Assembly: GCF_024323335.1 (NCBI RefSeq)
Contig: NC_066580.1
Coordinates: forward strand, 85,793,391-85,857,390
Direction of reading: 5' to 3'
Length of the DNA stretch: 64,000 nt
From: Lathyrus oleraceus
Taxonomy: Eukaryota > Streptophyta > Magnoliopsida > Fabales > Fabaceae
The position numbers and the translations under genes are program-made. Of the stretch, positions 34,036-46,290 are shown piece by piece; within the stretch, counting starts at the first letter, position 1; the number at the start of each line of letters is the position of its first letter. The notes beneath the pieces were generated by a model. It ran no database searches and had not been told where the DNA came from. It saw only the letters and a program-made list of their open reading frames with translations.

Positions 34036-34677
34036 CTGAATCATAACAGAATTTCTCAGGAATCACATTCTAGATCTGAAATTTCACATTCCTTCCAAAA
34101 ATTCTCTCAATTGAAACTTGAATTTTATTCACATAACTCATCAATATTATTGCATAATCGTGTTCAGCATGGATCATTGATGACGAATCAAGAGCTGGTT
34201 TGTAGAATTTTGCCAAGAATCAAGCAAATCATGCACAAACTCATGAACATGGAAGCTTCAAATTAAGCAAGATCCAAGCCTTTTCAAGTGTCAATTCGTG
34301 TACCAGACTTCATAGCAAGGTTGAGGAAGGAGATTTGGAGCTGGAGGAAGCTTGAATCCACTGTTTCAACTCACTGCTCTTCAAAGAGGTTGGAATTCGA
34401 ATCTCTTATTTCTTCATTTTCTTGCCATGATCTTGTAGAGTTTTTAATGCTGATGATTCTGATATTAATAGATTTTAATTTGGCTAAGTATTGAGTGAGA
34501 TATGCTGAGTTGAAGTTTTGGTTGCAATTATGTTTTCATTCGATCCATGCGTTTCAGTGAGAATTAGGCTTAATGATTGTTGGATTCATGCTCCTGGTAA
34601 CAAGACCTTTCGATCCATATATAACATGTAAAATTCTGGAAAAAAATGATGAATCTCCGCCGTGCATTGGCCGGAGA

Positions 34678-34707
34678 AGACGACCGGAATTACTATTCCG
34701 GCCGTCT
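34678..34707 (+). promoter_or_regulatory. GC-rich inverted repeat in the A LTR
   Basis: AGACGACCGGAAT and ATTCCGGCCGTCT pair over 12 of 13 positions around the loop TACT. It lies about 640 bp downstream of the TATA box, like the hairpin pair in M. Confidence 0.6.
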
Positions 34708-36402
34708 GGTTCGTTAGCTAGGGCTTTCAGTTCACCCGCATGTAACCTTTGCCTCACCAGTTCGATTCCTTGTGCTTGCTATTTCATTTTTTCACTTTTT
34801 GATTTCCACTTAGCCAAACGCAGCGTTTGAGCTAGCGCGCATGAATCATCAAAACCTCGGTTCGATCCTGGCCTGGCTTATTTCCATTTATTCCAATTAT
34901 TTTCCAGCGCCCTTGTAACCTCATGTACATGAGTTCGAGCCTTGCCTAGAGCGCCTTTTCCATGTTATTTTCCAGCGCTTCTTTGACCTTGTGTCCTGTG
35001 TTCAACTCCTGGCTATTGCATGTTTCCATTTCATTTCCATTAACATTTTCCAATTGATTTTCATTATTTCATCAACTTGCAAAAATCACTAAAAATAGAG
35101 AACAAATCCAAATTAATTCAATTTTTTTTTCACTTTCTTGTTTGGATGTCTATTATTTTTAGATGTCATTTGTGTGAATTGATTGCTTCTAGTTTTTTAA
35201 TTGTGATTGTATGTTTGAACATGTATGCAAAATTACCATGCTTTATTCAATTGATTGTGAAATGCTCATTGTTTGTCCAATTGCCTTGAAATTTGACATG
35301 CTTATTAATAACATGTCACATGATCTTTTGGCTTTTGTTTGGCATTTTTACCATCTTCCATCAAAGTTTTGGACACATGGACATATGTTGTAACATTTGG
35401 TGTCACATTCTTGACCTTGTTCTTGTGCATTTTCATTCATATGCCATTTGTTATCTTCTGGACTTAATTTTTGGTATGTTGCTTGTCCATAACATGTTAT
35501 GTTCACATAAAAATTTTCATTGATATCCAATTTTGATCACATTGTTTGCCTTTGCCTTATCTTGTTCAATTGAAGGCTTTGCTTATTGATTTGGCTTTGA
35601 TCCTTTTGAGGTTTTCTTCTTGTTTGATTGAATATGTTTCATATGAAATGTTGGCTGCTGTTTTGACTATTTGCCTTGCCTTTGACCCTAGTCTTTGTAC
35701 AAGTGGTTTGTACTTACCAATTGTGTTTGTGTTTCAGGTATTTAGCACTAATGATTGGTTTGGCCTCATTACTTGAGATGCCAATTGCTTTGATCACTAA
35801 CCCCTACTGTTTTGTAGGTCATTTGATATGGTGAAACCATTTGGGTGCTTGCACTCATGCCTTGCTTTGTGTAACACTGTTGATTGGTTTTGTCTGTTTT
35901 CTGATTGTTTGTCTGAGTTACTAATTGACTAGCCTTTTGTACAGGTACTTTAGTCGCTTTTAGCTCTTTCTTGAGCTTTGCTTTGGTTTGTGGTTGGTAT
36001 ACCACTTAGGTAACCATTCTTTTCTCCATGTAGTCTGGAAGCCTTGTCGCCTTTTTGGCAGGCATTTGGCTGAAGTCCTCCTTAAGAGGCCATGTTTTTG
36101 ATTGTTTATATTTGTGCTAAAGACCTCTAAATGAGGCATTGTCATTTGTTAAGTCCTCCTAAGTGAAGAGGCAATTGACAGATAAAAGGGATTTGCAATC
36201 AATCCCCTGTTATTCAGTTAAGTCTTTCGTTATGCTCGCACTACGTGCTGATGCTCTTGAATAAAACACCCAAGATCTTGTATAGAGTCAGTCATGTGGA
36301 ATAGGGTCCCTCATTCTGGATCCCCACACCTTCTTTATCATAAGCTCACCCAGGCCAGGGTTAAGAGCATGAGGTCTAATCCTCATTTCCTTTAATCAGC
36401 TT

Positions 36403-36426
36403 CACTCTAACTCTCAATGTTAGTGG
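36403..36426 (+). promoter_or_regulatory. TCTCAAT-loop (ATTGAGA) hairpin in the A LTR
   Basis: CTAAC and GTTAG pair around TCTCAAT, the complement of the ATTGAGA loop seen in M, the solo LTR and B. Confidence 0.5.
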
Positions 36427-37367
36427 TTAAGAGCTTCCGTTTATACTTATACAACTGGCTTGTTTGTCGAGGTTGATATGACCCCTTGACTAAAGCCCAC
36501 CCTTGTGTGAAGCCTCTTGTTTGTGCATAGTGTGTGATTGTTTGTTCATCTGTGCATTGATGTTTTATGTGTGCCTCTGTGCATTGTTTTCATTTTTTGA
36601 GAATTACTTGTATATCATTACCATGATCATTGCTCATACTTTGTGACGGTTACCTTGTCCTTTTGAGAAGTCAATGTAAGTCCAGCTATTGAGATTTGTT
36701 TCCTTTGTGTTGTTAGGAGTTGGATGTAAGACCATTGATTGGCATTCTATTTCCTTGGAGTCGAGTGTAAGACCATCTATTGGCATCTTGTTTCCTCTTG
36801 CTATTGTTATCTCTGATACTTTCTTTATTTGCTTTTGCCTTGTGCTTGAATATTCCAAAGGTTGGTACTTGCTTGGATCATCTCTATGATCTCAAGAGAG
36901 TGAACACCAAGTGTGTGATTGCATTTCTTATCACCCACCTCTTGCATGCTTAACCTTGATCCATATTTTCATCCTTAACCCAAACCAGAAAACTATTGTG
37001 CAAACATTTGACTTGTTTTCAAAACTAGAAACCTAAGCCTTATGCTTTTGATTTTCAAACTTTCTTTTTATAATACTCATTTTGAATTGAATCATTAAGT
37101 CAACTTTGACCATTTTTGCACATACTTCTAATTGGTTAATTCAACCCATTCAAATCTCTTTTGTGGTTCCAATGTCCACTTCTTAATCAAAAAATTTCAT
37201 AACCATTTGCTATTAGGTTTGAGTTATCTTTGTGGTAGATATAATACTCGCCTTTGTCCTTAGTGATCGAATTGTAAGCCTTCCATGCTTATTATAGGGT
37301 TAACAAAAGACCTTAAAGCTTTTGGACCAATCAATCCACTCATTTTTTTTGAAATCTTTTAGCCGAA

Positions 37368-37408
37368 CTACGAGGTTTTGATCCTATCTTTTTTAAGATG
37401 GTACGTAG
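37368..37408 (+). promoter_or_regulatory. Two-stem hairpin in the A LTR
   Basis: Outer arms CTACG (37368-37372) and CGTAG (37404-37408) enclose an inner stem ATCTT (37386-37390), TTTT, AAGAT (37395-37399), extended by CC/GG. GCAA follows. The inner stem differs in sequence from that in M and B but pairs equally well. Confidence 0.65.
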
Positions 37409-37770
37409 GCAATGGGTTTCATCCATCCAAACACAAAAATGTAAATAAACTTGTACATTCTTTTCTCATCTCTTCAATCATGTTTGCACAATAAAAATTT
37501 CATAAACAAATAATTTTTACAACAAGTTGTGAAAAGGGCTCCCTAGGAGTACCTAGGATGTTGTGGGTGCCTAACACCTTCCCATGACATAACCAACCCC
37601 CTTACCCAAATCTCTGTTTCTTTTATTAGTTTTCTTTGCAAAACTTCTTAGGTTTTTGTTCGCTTTCTACCCATTCCTTTGGATAAATAGAAGTGCGGTG
37701 GCGACTCGACTTTGTATGATTTACCTTGGATCTAGTTAATATTTCCAATGGTGACGAATACACCGCTACA

Positions 37771-37950
37771 GCAGCTAGCACTGATATTGAAAGAATCCGT
37801 TCATGTGGATTGAGTAGAGGCGTTGTCATCGTTCAACGTTCGTGATCGCCACAAGAGGTAACAATTCTATCACTGTTCATGCCCATTCGTAAGGATCATT
37901 AAAGGAGAAATTTAAAATTCCGTTGCGTTTTGGATCGCCATTCTCCTTCA
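37771..37950 (+). repeat. Remnant of the C1 5' LTR
   Basis: 180 bp between the end of element A and the C1 primer site; it ends CCTTCA, one base before TGGTATCAGAGCC. The rest of this LTR lies on the far side of A, outside the window. Confidence 0.7.
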
Positions 37951-37951
37951 G

Positions 37952-37964
37952 TGGTATCAGAGCC
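37952..37964 (+). other. Primer binding site of C1 (initiator tRNA-Met type)
   Basis: TGGTATCAGAGCC is the standard plant copia primer site complementary to initiator tRNA-Met. Confidence 0.88.
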
Positions 37965-39584
37965 ACTTACGAAACCATGCATCTGATAGTTGTTTATTTT
38001 CTGTATTTTTTGTATTAATATGATTAAAAGACAGAATGAATCAAAGAATAAACGAGTAATTAAACTGAGATCGATCATGTTATATATATGATATAAGTAA
38101 TCCTGATGCAAAATACGGTATATATGATATACTGTTTCTGTTTCATTCATTCAAACACTTGATGGTTGTTTTCCTTTGAGCGATCAATGGTCGTTTGCTT
38201 CTTGATCCGACATTAGTATGGTAAAGCAATGACGTGTTGATCAATCATACTGAATCAACAATCGAGATGTGTTTGACGGTCTAAAATTGGTGCATTATGG
38301 TTAATGACGGCACAAGGGTTGTGTTGTCAAAGAGTTATGCATTAGGGTTAATGACGGCACAAGGGTTGTGTTGTCAAAGAGTTATGCATTAGGGTTAATG
38401 ACGGCACAGGGGTTATGTTGTCAAAAAGGTATGTGATTAGGGTTGTGATTGCATAAGAGTTTTTCTTTAAAGTATCAAGTGCTGATGCGAAAAACGACGT
38501 CGATTTTAAATGACTTGTTCGCTGACCGGGCAGCGGAGGACCCATTCCCGCTGATCGGGCAGTAGACCCCCGGCTAACTCTACGTAGTGTGATCGGTCGC
38601 CGAAATTTAATTTGGTTTTAATTAATTAAAAGAATTAAAATTAATAATAATAATGTTTTTATTATTATTGTCTTGTGGTGATCGGTTATGGCCTTAGTTT
38701 TCCTTTATTTTGTTCTGGGTTTTTAAAATACGACCTGCGTGTCATGCCTCTCTTTTAATCTCATAATGTAACTTCGTTTCTCATCTCACTTCCTCGTATG
38801 TAAAACGAGTTTCTTTTATGTAATGTAATGTTATGAAGAAAGAGAAGAATTCAATATCAAAGGAGGATAACCTTGAAGATCTTGCTTGGAGAAGCTTAGA
38901 TCATTATTAGGTTAGCTTAGGTTCTCTCATTGGCTTGGGAGAACAATTGCGCTAGGGCCCATTCCTGTTTCATTATGTATGTATGTTGATGCATGTGAAT
39001 GTATGTTGATGCATGTGAGAGACGATTTATATGATAAATAAGCTGGTGAGATCAGAATAATTGCAAATTCCCTCAAATTAAATATTAAATTTATGCTTTC
39101 CAAGTTTTAGCACTCATCAAGACTAGTATCGGATAATGTAGGTTTCGCCTACGCGAGGTGCATGTTCCATATTAGTAAGGTGCGATGGGATAATTGTAAT
39201 ATCCAATTGCTAAAACAATGGGTCAAACTTAACTAAACAAAATATAATAAGATTATATATGTTTAGAAGCAAGAGTTCGAATTGATCAATGTGATGGATT
39301 GCAATAAGGAGTTATTCACCCAACTAAAATATTCGAGAGTTATATTAGATACAATTGGAAGGAGTTCCTACATAAATAACCTAGTTTTGTGCAATCCGCC
39401 TACGCGGACTTAAAACAAAGTGAAATATGGATCTCGACCCACTAGAAAATCTTCCAACGGGATTTTCCGAATCAAATGGTGAGGGTCATTTGTTTTGAGT
39501 AAAATAGTGGGAGCATATTTAATTAAAGGCCTAATTAAATATGTTATTGATACTTATATTTTCATTATTTTCATGTAGATTACC
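37965..39584 (+). other. C1 leader with a 47-bp triple repeat
   Basis: No frame resembles a known protein in this 1.6 kb. A 47-bp unit containing GGTTAATGACGGCAC repeats three times from 38299 (anchors 38299, 38346, 38393). The last 200 bp are AT-rich and lead to the gag ATG at 39585. Confidence 0.75.
38299..38440 (+). repeat. 47-bp tandem repeat, three copies
   Basis: GGTTAATGACGGCACARGGGTT recurs (shown shortened as GGTTAATGACGG) at 38299, 38346 and 38393, exactly 47 bp apart. Confidence 0.9.
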
Positions 39585-40249
39585 ATGACAACAAACACCT
39601 CTAACAACATTTTGCGATCAATCCTTGACAAGGAAAAATTGTATGGGAAAAAATTTCTGGATTGGCACCGAAATCTGAGGATTGTCCTCAAACATGATAA
39701 AAAGTTGTATGTCTTGGAGAAACTTGTCCCTAAAGAGGAAACTCCTAGTTATGCACCTAAGGCAGAAATAGATGCTTATAAGAAGCATGTCGATGATGCC
39801 AATGAAACTGCTTGTCTCATGCTAGCTACCATGAACTCTGAGTTGCAAAAGCAAATGAGAACATGGCAGCGTTCAATATGATCGAACACCTGAAGATGCT
39901 CTATCAAGAGAAAGCAAGGCATGAAAGGTTTGGAGTTTCAAAAGCCTTTTTTTATGGAAAGCTAGCTGAGGGAGCCCCTGTAGGTCCCCATGTGCTCAAG
40001 ATGATTGGGTATGTGGAAAACCTTGAGAGGTTAGGTTTTCCCCTCGGAAAGGAACTTGCGACTGATTTGATCTTGCAATTGTTACTAGATAGATTCATTC
40101 AATTTGTCCTAAATTTCAATATGAATGATATGGACAAATCTCTTGCTGAACTGCTAGCCATGTTAAGAACTACTGAGCAGAATCTGAAGTCAAAAGGGAA
40201 GTCCATTCTGATGATTGGAAATGGAAAGAAAGGGAACAAAAGGCCCACC
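39585..40249 (+). pseudogene. Gag (N-terminal part) of C1, frameshifted
   Basis: Copia gag makes the particle shell. The first frame (39585-39881, from ATG) has the W-x2-W-like start region WHRNLRIVLKHDKKLYVLE. A 1-nt shift near 39850 moves the rest into another frame (from about 39851), which carries the UBN2-type gag block with LYQEKARHERFGVSKAFF and LATDLILQLLLDRFIQFVLNFNMND. The frame stops at the solo LTR inserted at 40250 and resumes at 44981 in the basic region before the zinc knuckle. Confidence 0.88.
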
Positions 40250-40976
40250 TGTCGCATTACGCGAAAAATCCGACGGGAAAACAAGAACAACAGAGCCTCC
40301 ACCGTGCGTTATTTATCCCAAAAGAGGGAAAGGAAACGCTCAGAGTAAACCTGGAAAAAGCATGGTCTCGCGACCAAAGAGAATGGGATCGGGAGTCGGT
40401 TATGCGAAGGGAAGGTATTAGCACCCCTACGCATCCGTCGTACTCGACGGGATCCACGCACAATAGGAAGGGAAATGGTTGCTAAAAACACTGATCACTC
40501 ACGCACCAATACCGGCTGAAAGAGACACGAGAAGACAAACAAGACTGACTCGGCAGGATATCGCATCCTAGGCCTACTTAGTCTATCAAACATAGACATC
40601 AGAGTCCAAGTAGTTCGGACTGGGGAAACGACACATGCTCGCTAGGATATCGCATCCTATGCATACGTATCTCCTTTGGACGAAGGAGAATCAGAGCATC
40701 CGTAGCTCGGCTAACACGCACGCAAACAAACACAGGCAAAGGCAAACATGGAGCCTGAATTCCAATCACTGGGCTTACATCAGCATCCGAACCGAAACAC
40801 ACACAAGAAGGCAAACATGGAGCCTGAATGCGAATTACTGGACTTACATCAGCATCCGAACCAAACAAACTCACATTGGAACCCGAACGCCACTCGAGGG
40901 ACTTACATCAGCTTCCAAGCACACAACAACACAAAACAAAGACACAGGCGCCCGGAGAGATCTGCTCATCTCCTGC

Positions 40977-41015
40977 CTACGTACCTCATCTGGTATGAGG
41001 ATCAGGGCGACGTAG
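40977..41015 (-). promoter_or_regulatory. Two-stem hairpin in the solo LTR
   Basis: CTACGT (40977-40982) pairs with ACGTAG (41010-41015); inner CCTCAT (40984-40989) pairs with ATGAGG (40995-41000). The outer pairing is perfect here. Confidence 0.65.
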
Positions 41016-41287
41016 TTCCCCTACGAAGGGACACACGACTAGCCTAACCAGATAACAGAGGGAGACACAACTAGGGAGACTAACTCGAGCCTAGATGTTA
41101 TCATGCAAGATTGTCCCTAAGTCAAGGTTTCTAGCTAACTTGCACAGGAAGCAAGCCTATCCTACTCAACACAAGCAGTAAATCAAGCATTCACAAGTAG
41201 CACACACTATATGCACACAAAAGGGACTCAATCAAAGGGTAAGACTGCAAGAGCAAGTCATCTGTACAAGTGTGGTGTTAGCTCTTA

Positions 41288-41310
41288 ACCTTGACATTGA
41301 GAGCCAAGGT
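41288..41310. promoter_or_regulatory. ATTGAGA-loop hairpin in the solo LTR
   Basis: ACCTTGAC and GCCAAGGT pair at 7 of 8 positions around ATTGAGA. Relative to M, several stem bases changed on both arms together. Confidence 0.55.
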
Positions 41311-43943
41311 GAAGCTGATGAAAGGTGAGTGAAGATAAGACTTCACAGCTCTTATCCCTGGTCAGGGAGAGCTTCAGACAAAGGAGCGTGGGTTCAGAAT
41401 GTGGGAACCCTTCTATACTCGAGACTCTGACACAACTGTACATTGTACAAGATCTTGGGTTTGTATCCCAATGCATCAACACAGTGGTGTGAGCAGAGGG
41501 ATGACTCAACAGAAGAGCGGGAGATAGACTGCTTATCTCTTTTATCCGCCAATTGCCTTAATCAAGGACTTTTCCTGCTTGGGGACAAAAATAAACAAGC
41601 ACAAACATCGCCTCTTAAGGAGGACTTCAGACAGGTGCCTGGCCAAGTAACAGGCCAGGTCTTCCAGACTACATGGAGACAAGAATGTTATACCTCAGTG
41701 CAAATTGCTTATCAAGCAAAGCAAAGCAATATTAGCAACTAATGTACCTGAAATCAATCAAATACAATCAGTATACCAATCACAGAATTAAACAGCAAAT
41801 GGTTCACAATTAGCTATACACAGACAAACACAATCCAATGCACCAAAGTGCAAGTCAACTCAAAGGAACCAAGCATCCTACAACATAAACCATGTTAGTT
41901 TACAATATCAAATGACATCTCAATCAAATGTGAATCCACCTCCTTAAGGTATTTTGCTTCTTAACCTGAAAATCACATTCAAACATGAGATACAAGACCA
42001 CTAGGACAAGCCTAGGGTCAAAAAGAAGTGAAAAAGTCAAAACAGCAAGTGAAACATGATCAAAATCAAGACTAATCAATTAAAAAGAGAATCCAATTAG
42101 TCTCACATCAAAACTATGCACCAAATTCATTTCATGCACAATTTAAGTCAAACTAGGCAATTGTGAACCAAATATGAGCAAGCAGAATGGTCACACTCAA
42201 ACAAATACCTAAACAGCTCAATAAATTCCACAAAAATTCCAGCCTAAACAGGACACATTCAATAAGCTACAAATCAAATTTAATGCCATTTGGACAAGAG
42301 GAAATAGGTCAATGAAAATCATAAAGTCAACAGAAATCTAAGCAAGCTCATACATGGTAGCAAAATGAGCATCAACTTCAATCAAATGCAAAACAGTGAG
42401 AACAATTAAGATATGAATGGGACCAAATCCAAAGTGAACTCAAACATGTTAGGAATCACTCCATCAAATTTCAGCTTCATATGATAAGGTATGGCAATTT
42501 CACAAGGCATATAAAGCAATCACTCAAGCAAAACCCTAAAATGTCTAAACAGCAAGCAAAAATCCCAATCAAATAGGAAATGGTTCAACAATTCCTACAA
42601 AAAATCATGGCAAAACTATACATACAGATGATAACACATGCAAAATTTGAGAGCAATTGGAAAAGCATAGGCATGGCAACAAAAATCATGAACACAGCAT
42701 AACATAGTGTGACACACATTGTCACACTCAACTTGCACACATCATATCTTGCAAACCATAAATCCAAAATTCACAAACTATACATCAAAATCACCAGCAA
42801 TGAGTCAAGAACAAGCCTATAAAATTTCATGCATTTTGGCTAAGGCATCAAGATTTCATGATCAATATGGTGAAACATACACAAAATGCATACATGTCAA
42901 AGGCAATAGGCAAAGTCAACAAAATCACCAGGCACAACTTTGACTACCATACCTAAAAAAACTAGACAAAATTTGGAGATGGATGCAAAAATTCCCATTC
43001 AATTTGGATGAAAATTGGATTAGTTTTGATTTTTTGAAGTTTGATGAAATAATGAAATAATTATTTAAGTTGTAAATGAATTAATTAATTCTGAATGGCA
43101 AAATTGTAATTAATGGATCCAGGTACTAAAACGCAACGTACAACTAAATTGCATGGCGCGCTCTGATTCGTCCCTCCGAGCGGGAAACACATTTTGAATG
43201 GCAAGGCACGCAATTAAGATCAAACACGCTAATTTTTCCAGAAAAGCTCATGTTCTTCGCTGTTCTTCATCATTCAATCTCCAGAAATCGTGATGAACAT
43301 TTCTTCACCAAAACGAACAAACAAGGTACCGTTGGAACCGTCTAAGCACATACATTAACAATATACACATGAAATTTCCTAATTCATACTGTACAGAATG
43401 GATCGATTCAAAATAGGTTTTACATCAAAACTTCCATTCACTATTTCTCTCTCAAAGCTCAATGGATTTTGATTCTACGACTTGCACTACGCTCTATGAT
43501 CAAAGCTCTATACGAATCACATCACAGTTTCAGCAATGGCGAGAATCGATCACTAACCTTAGTGAAGTGCAGCTGTGGAATTTGGTGGATTTGAGCTCTC
43601 TAATGCCAAAACAGAAACGGTATGATAATGTAGGAGTGGAGTGGAACCGATGCTTTAGCTCAATTGTGCTTCAGGTGATGGATTCTTCAAGCTGCCATGG
43701 AAATCCAAGCTTGCAACAGTTGGTACTTGGCGCAGTTTTCTTCCTCAATTCCTTCAAACAGAATTTCCAATGCACCTGCAGATGATGAATCTACAAAGAA
43801 ATGGCACGTGTGTTGATGAATTATTGATGAACAATGAAGAAAAAGTGTGTGTGCAATTTGTGAAATTTGAGAGAATTGTGAGATTTTTCTGTTTGGATCT
43901 GAGAATATGATTTGTGATTATGAAAAACAGTTACAATTAGCAT

Positions 43944-43949
43944 CTTATA
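43944..43949 (-). promoter_or_regulatory. TATA-like box of the solo LTR
   Basis: TATAAG on the minus strand at the place matching TATAAATA in M, A and B. Confidence 0.45.
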
Positions 43950-44980
43950 CCTAATGCCTAATCCAAAAATTAATCATGATTAGCAAAATTGGAAGGATTA
44001 GTACAAAGTGCATTTTCAATCAAAGTGGCCAAAATGCCCTTTTTTAAACCAGCCAATGTATCAGTCCAAACTTGGTTCAAGCAAGTCCTAAATGTCATTT
44101 TGGATGTGTTGGAAAAAGTCCCATGTGCATAGGCCATGTATTGCTCAAAATCACTATGTCATGCCAAAAATGCAAATGGATTCATATGAAAAATGCCATT
44201 TTGCTATGAGAGTTTTTGATGAAATGTGATTATGCACCATGAAAGATCATATGAAATGTGGTTTGCTCAAAGAATAATCAACCAAATTGGCCATTCCATG
44301 TGAAAGTTATGGCACTTTGAATTTGGACATTTTCTGAAAATGATTGGACCATATCTTGCCAACCACACATGGGAATTTCAAGTTCTTGGACTTTTTGGAA
44401 TGGTGAGATCAAGATCTTAAACTTTCATGTTGGACAAAATTCCATTTGAAGCTTGTATGATGAAGTAATTTTGAGGAGAAAAACTTTCCATTTTAGGCAG
44501 TTGAAATTACAGGTCACCTGCTATTTTTGGAAACTTTTGATCTGACCTCCAAATCTTCAACCTTGGTCTTTGATATGTCAAATGAGACTTATATGGACAT
44601 GAATGAGGCCTTTCAAACCATCTCACACCTTCCAATCCATAAAATCAGGCACAGTTGACCAAAGTTGACTTTCTAGGGTTTCTGAAGAAATTTAGCTTGA
44701 CTGTTGAGCTTTGATCATCCAATCTTTGGCCAAACCACTTCACAATGATCCTTAGACCATATGAACTTGATAAATCAACCCTACGGCTTTGTTGCAATGA
44801 AAATAGCACATGCTTGCCTGTTTGACTGATTCTCCTGACCAGTTTGACCTAATTTGTCAGTGGGCTTGCACTTGGGCAAATGGACAATGCAATGTTATGC
44901 AGTGGATTATGTTATGTCATGACCTAATATGAAAATGTATGTACAAAAGGTAGGGTGCAAATTTGAGGTGTTACACCACC

Positions 44981-46290
44981 AAGCAGGGTCATAAAGGGAA
45001 AGGCAAGGAAGTTGCCAAACCCAAACCCATTGTTGATGATTTGAATCCTAGTGGAGGCATAGTAAAAGAAGGCACCTGCTTCCATTGCGGTAAGACCAGA
45101 GACTGGAAGAGAAACTTCCCAATGTACCTGGAAGATAAGAAGAATGGAGGAGAGACTTCAACTTCAGGTATTTTTGTTATTGAAATTAATTTATCTACTT
45201 CTTCATCATGGGTATTAGATACTGGATGCGGTTCTCACATTTGTACCAATGTGCAAGGACTAAAAAGGAGTAGAGATTTGGCAAAAGGTGAAGTCGACCT
45301 ACGAGTTGACAATGGAGAAAAGGTTGGTGCTTTAGCCATAGGAACTTATCTCTTGACTTTACCTAGAGGTTTAATAATTCAGTTAGAGAACTGTTATTAT
45401 GTACCTACAATTAGCAGGAATATTATTTCCGTTTCTTGTTTGGACAAGTTTTGTTTTTCATTTATAATAAAGAACAATTGTTGCTCAATTTATTTGAATG
45501 ATATATTCTATGCTACTGCACAAATGAACAATGGGCTATATGTCCTTGATCTTGAAATGCCTTTTTATAACATTAATACTAAAAGGATGAAACCTAATGA
45601 GTTAAATCCAACTTACCTTTGGCATTGTCGATTAGGCCACATAAATGAGAAACACATTTCCAAACTCCATAAAGATGGACTGTTGGACTCTTTTGATTAT
45701 GAATCATATGAAACATGCAGATCTTGTCTAATTCGAAAGATGACAAAGTCTCCATTCACAAGAAAAGGTGAAAGAGCTAATGATCTTTTGGCCCTCATAC
45801 ATACTGGTGTATGTGGACCACTGAACATACCAGCCAGAGGAGGTTTTCAGTAATTCATCACATTTACTGATGATTTCAGTAGATATGGTTATGTGTATTT
45901 AATGAAACATAAATCAGAGTCCTTTGAAAAGTTCAAGGAATTCAAGAATGAAGTACAAAACCAACTAGGTAAGAATATTAAAACTCTTCGATCAAATTGA
46001 GGTGGTGAGTATTTAAGCCTAGAGTTTGATGACCATCTGAAAGAGTGTGGGATCCTATCCCAACTTACTCCTCCTGGAACACCCCAATGGAATGGTGTAT
46101 CTGAGAGAAAAAATCGAACCCTGTTAGACATGGTCCGATCCATGATGAGTCACGTTGATCTTCCAAACACCTTTTGGGGACATGCACTATTGACAACAGC
46201 TTACACACTTAACCGTGTTACATCCAAAAAGGTTGAGAAGACACCATATGAGATATGGAGTGGTAAGAAACCACATATGTCTTACATGAA
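44981..46290 (+). pseudogene. Gag zinc knuckle, protease and integrase of C1, decayed
   Basis: The frame continues gag after the target duplication. The zinc knuckle (about 45077-45115) reads CFHCGKTRDWKRNFP: the expected His is Asp and the last Cys is Phe, so it cannot bind zinc normally. The protease DTG motif (VLDTGCGSHI) is near 45220. The integrase zinc region has H-x3-H and C-x2-C at about 45622-45730. The first catalytic Asp is replaced (HTGVCGPL), the second motif reads RSN followed by a TGA at 45998, and the Glu in NGVSERKNR remains. Another stop, TAA, is at 45851-45853. The frame has no indels here. Confidence 0.9.

Larger units (their letters stand above)
21986..37770 (+). mobile_element. 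Element A: Tat/Ogre-type retrotransposon, 5' part displaced by element M
   Basis: Visible parts on the plus strand are the end of the leader, gag-protease (decayed), an intron-like gap, RT with two RNase H domains, integrase, a hairpin cluster, a 4-kb 3' UTR, a polypurine tract and the 3' LTR. M is inserted just upstream of gag, so A's 5' LTR and most of its leader lie beyond the left edge. A's 3' LTR ends at 37770 inside the 5' LTR of the copia element C1; the flanking GCAGC (37771-37775) should be the target duplication. A's LTR termini (TGTAAGAC...ACCGCTACA) match those of element B and differ from those of M. Confidence 0.9.
32894..37770 (+). repeat. 3' LTR of element A (4.9 kb)
   Basis: The LTR begins TGTAAGACC right after the polypurine tract and ends ACCGCTACA. 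Both termini are shared, in reverse, with the B LTR at 54118-57441. Inside are a TATA box (34028-34035), a GC-rich inverted repeat (34678-34707), a TCTCAAT-loop hairpin (36403-36426), CCAAT-type repeats (36660-36800) and the two-stem hairpin (37368-37408). No gene is present. Confidence 0.9.
40250..44975 (-). mobile_element. Solo LTR of the M family (4.7 kb) inside C1 gag, TSD CCACC
   Basis: Minus-strand termini TGTAACACCTC... and ...AATGCGACA match those of the M LTR. It is flanked by CCACC at 40245-40249 and 44976-44980, and the gag frame is continuous when the LTR and one CCACC are ignored. No internal region is present, so two LTRs recombined after insertion. It keeps a TATA-like site (43944-43949), the two-stem hairpin (40977-41015) and the ATTGAGA-loop hairpin (41288-41310). 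No gene lies in it; open frames such as 43462-43785 have no recognisable content. Confidence 0.93.

Noticed and set aside
43462..43785. 107-codon plus-strand frame as a host exon.
   Set aside because: It lies wholly inside the solo LTR and resembles no known protein.
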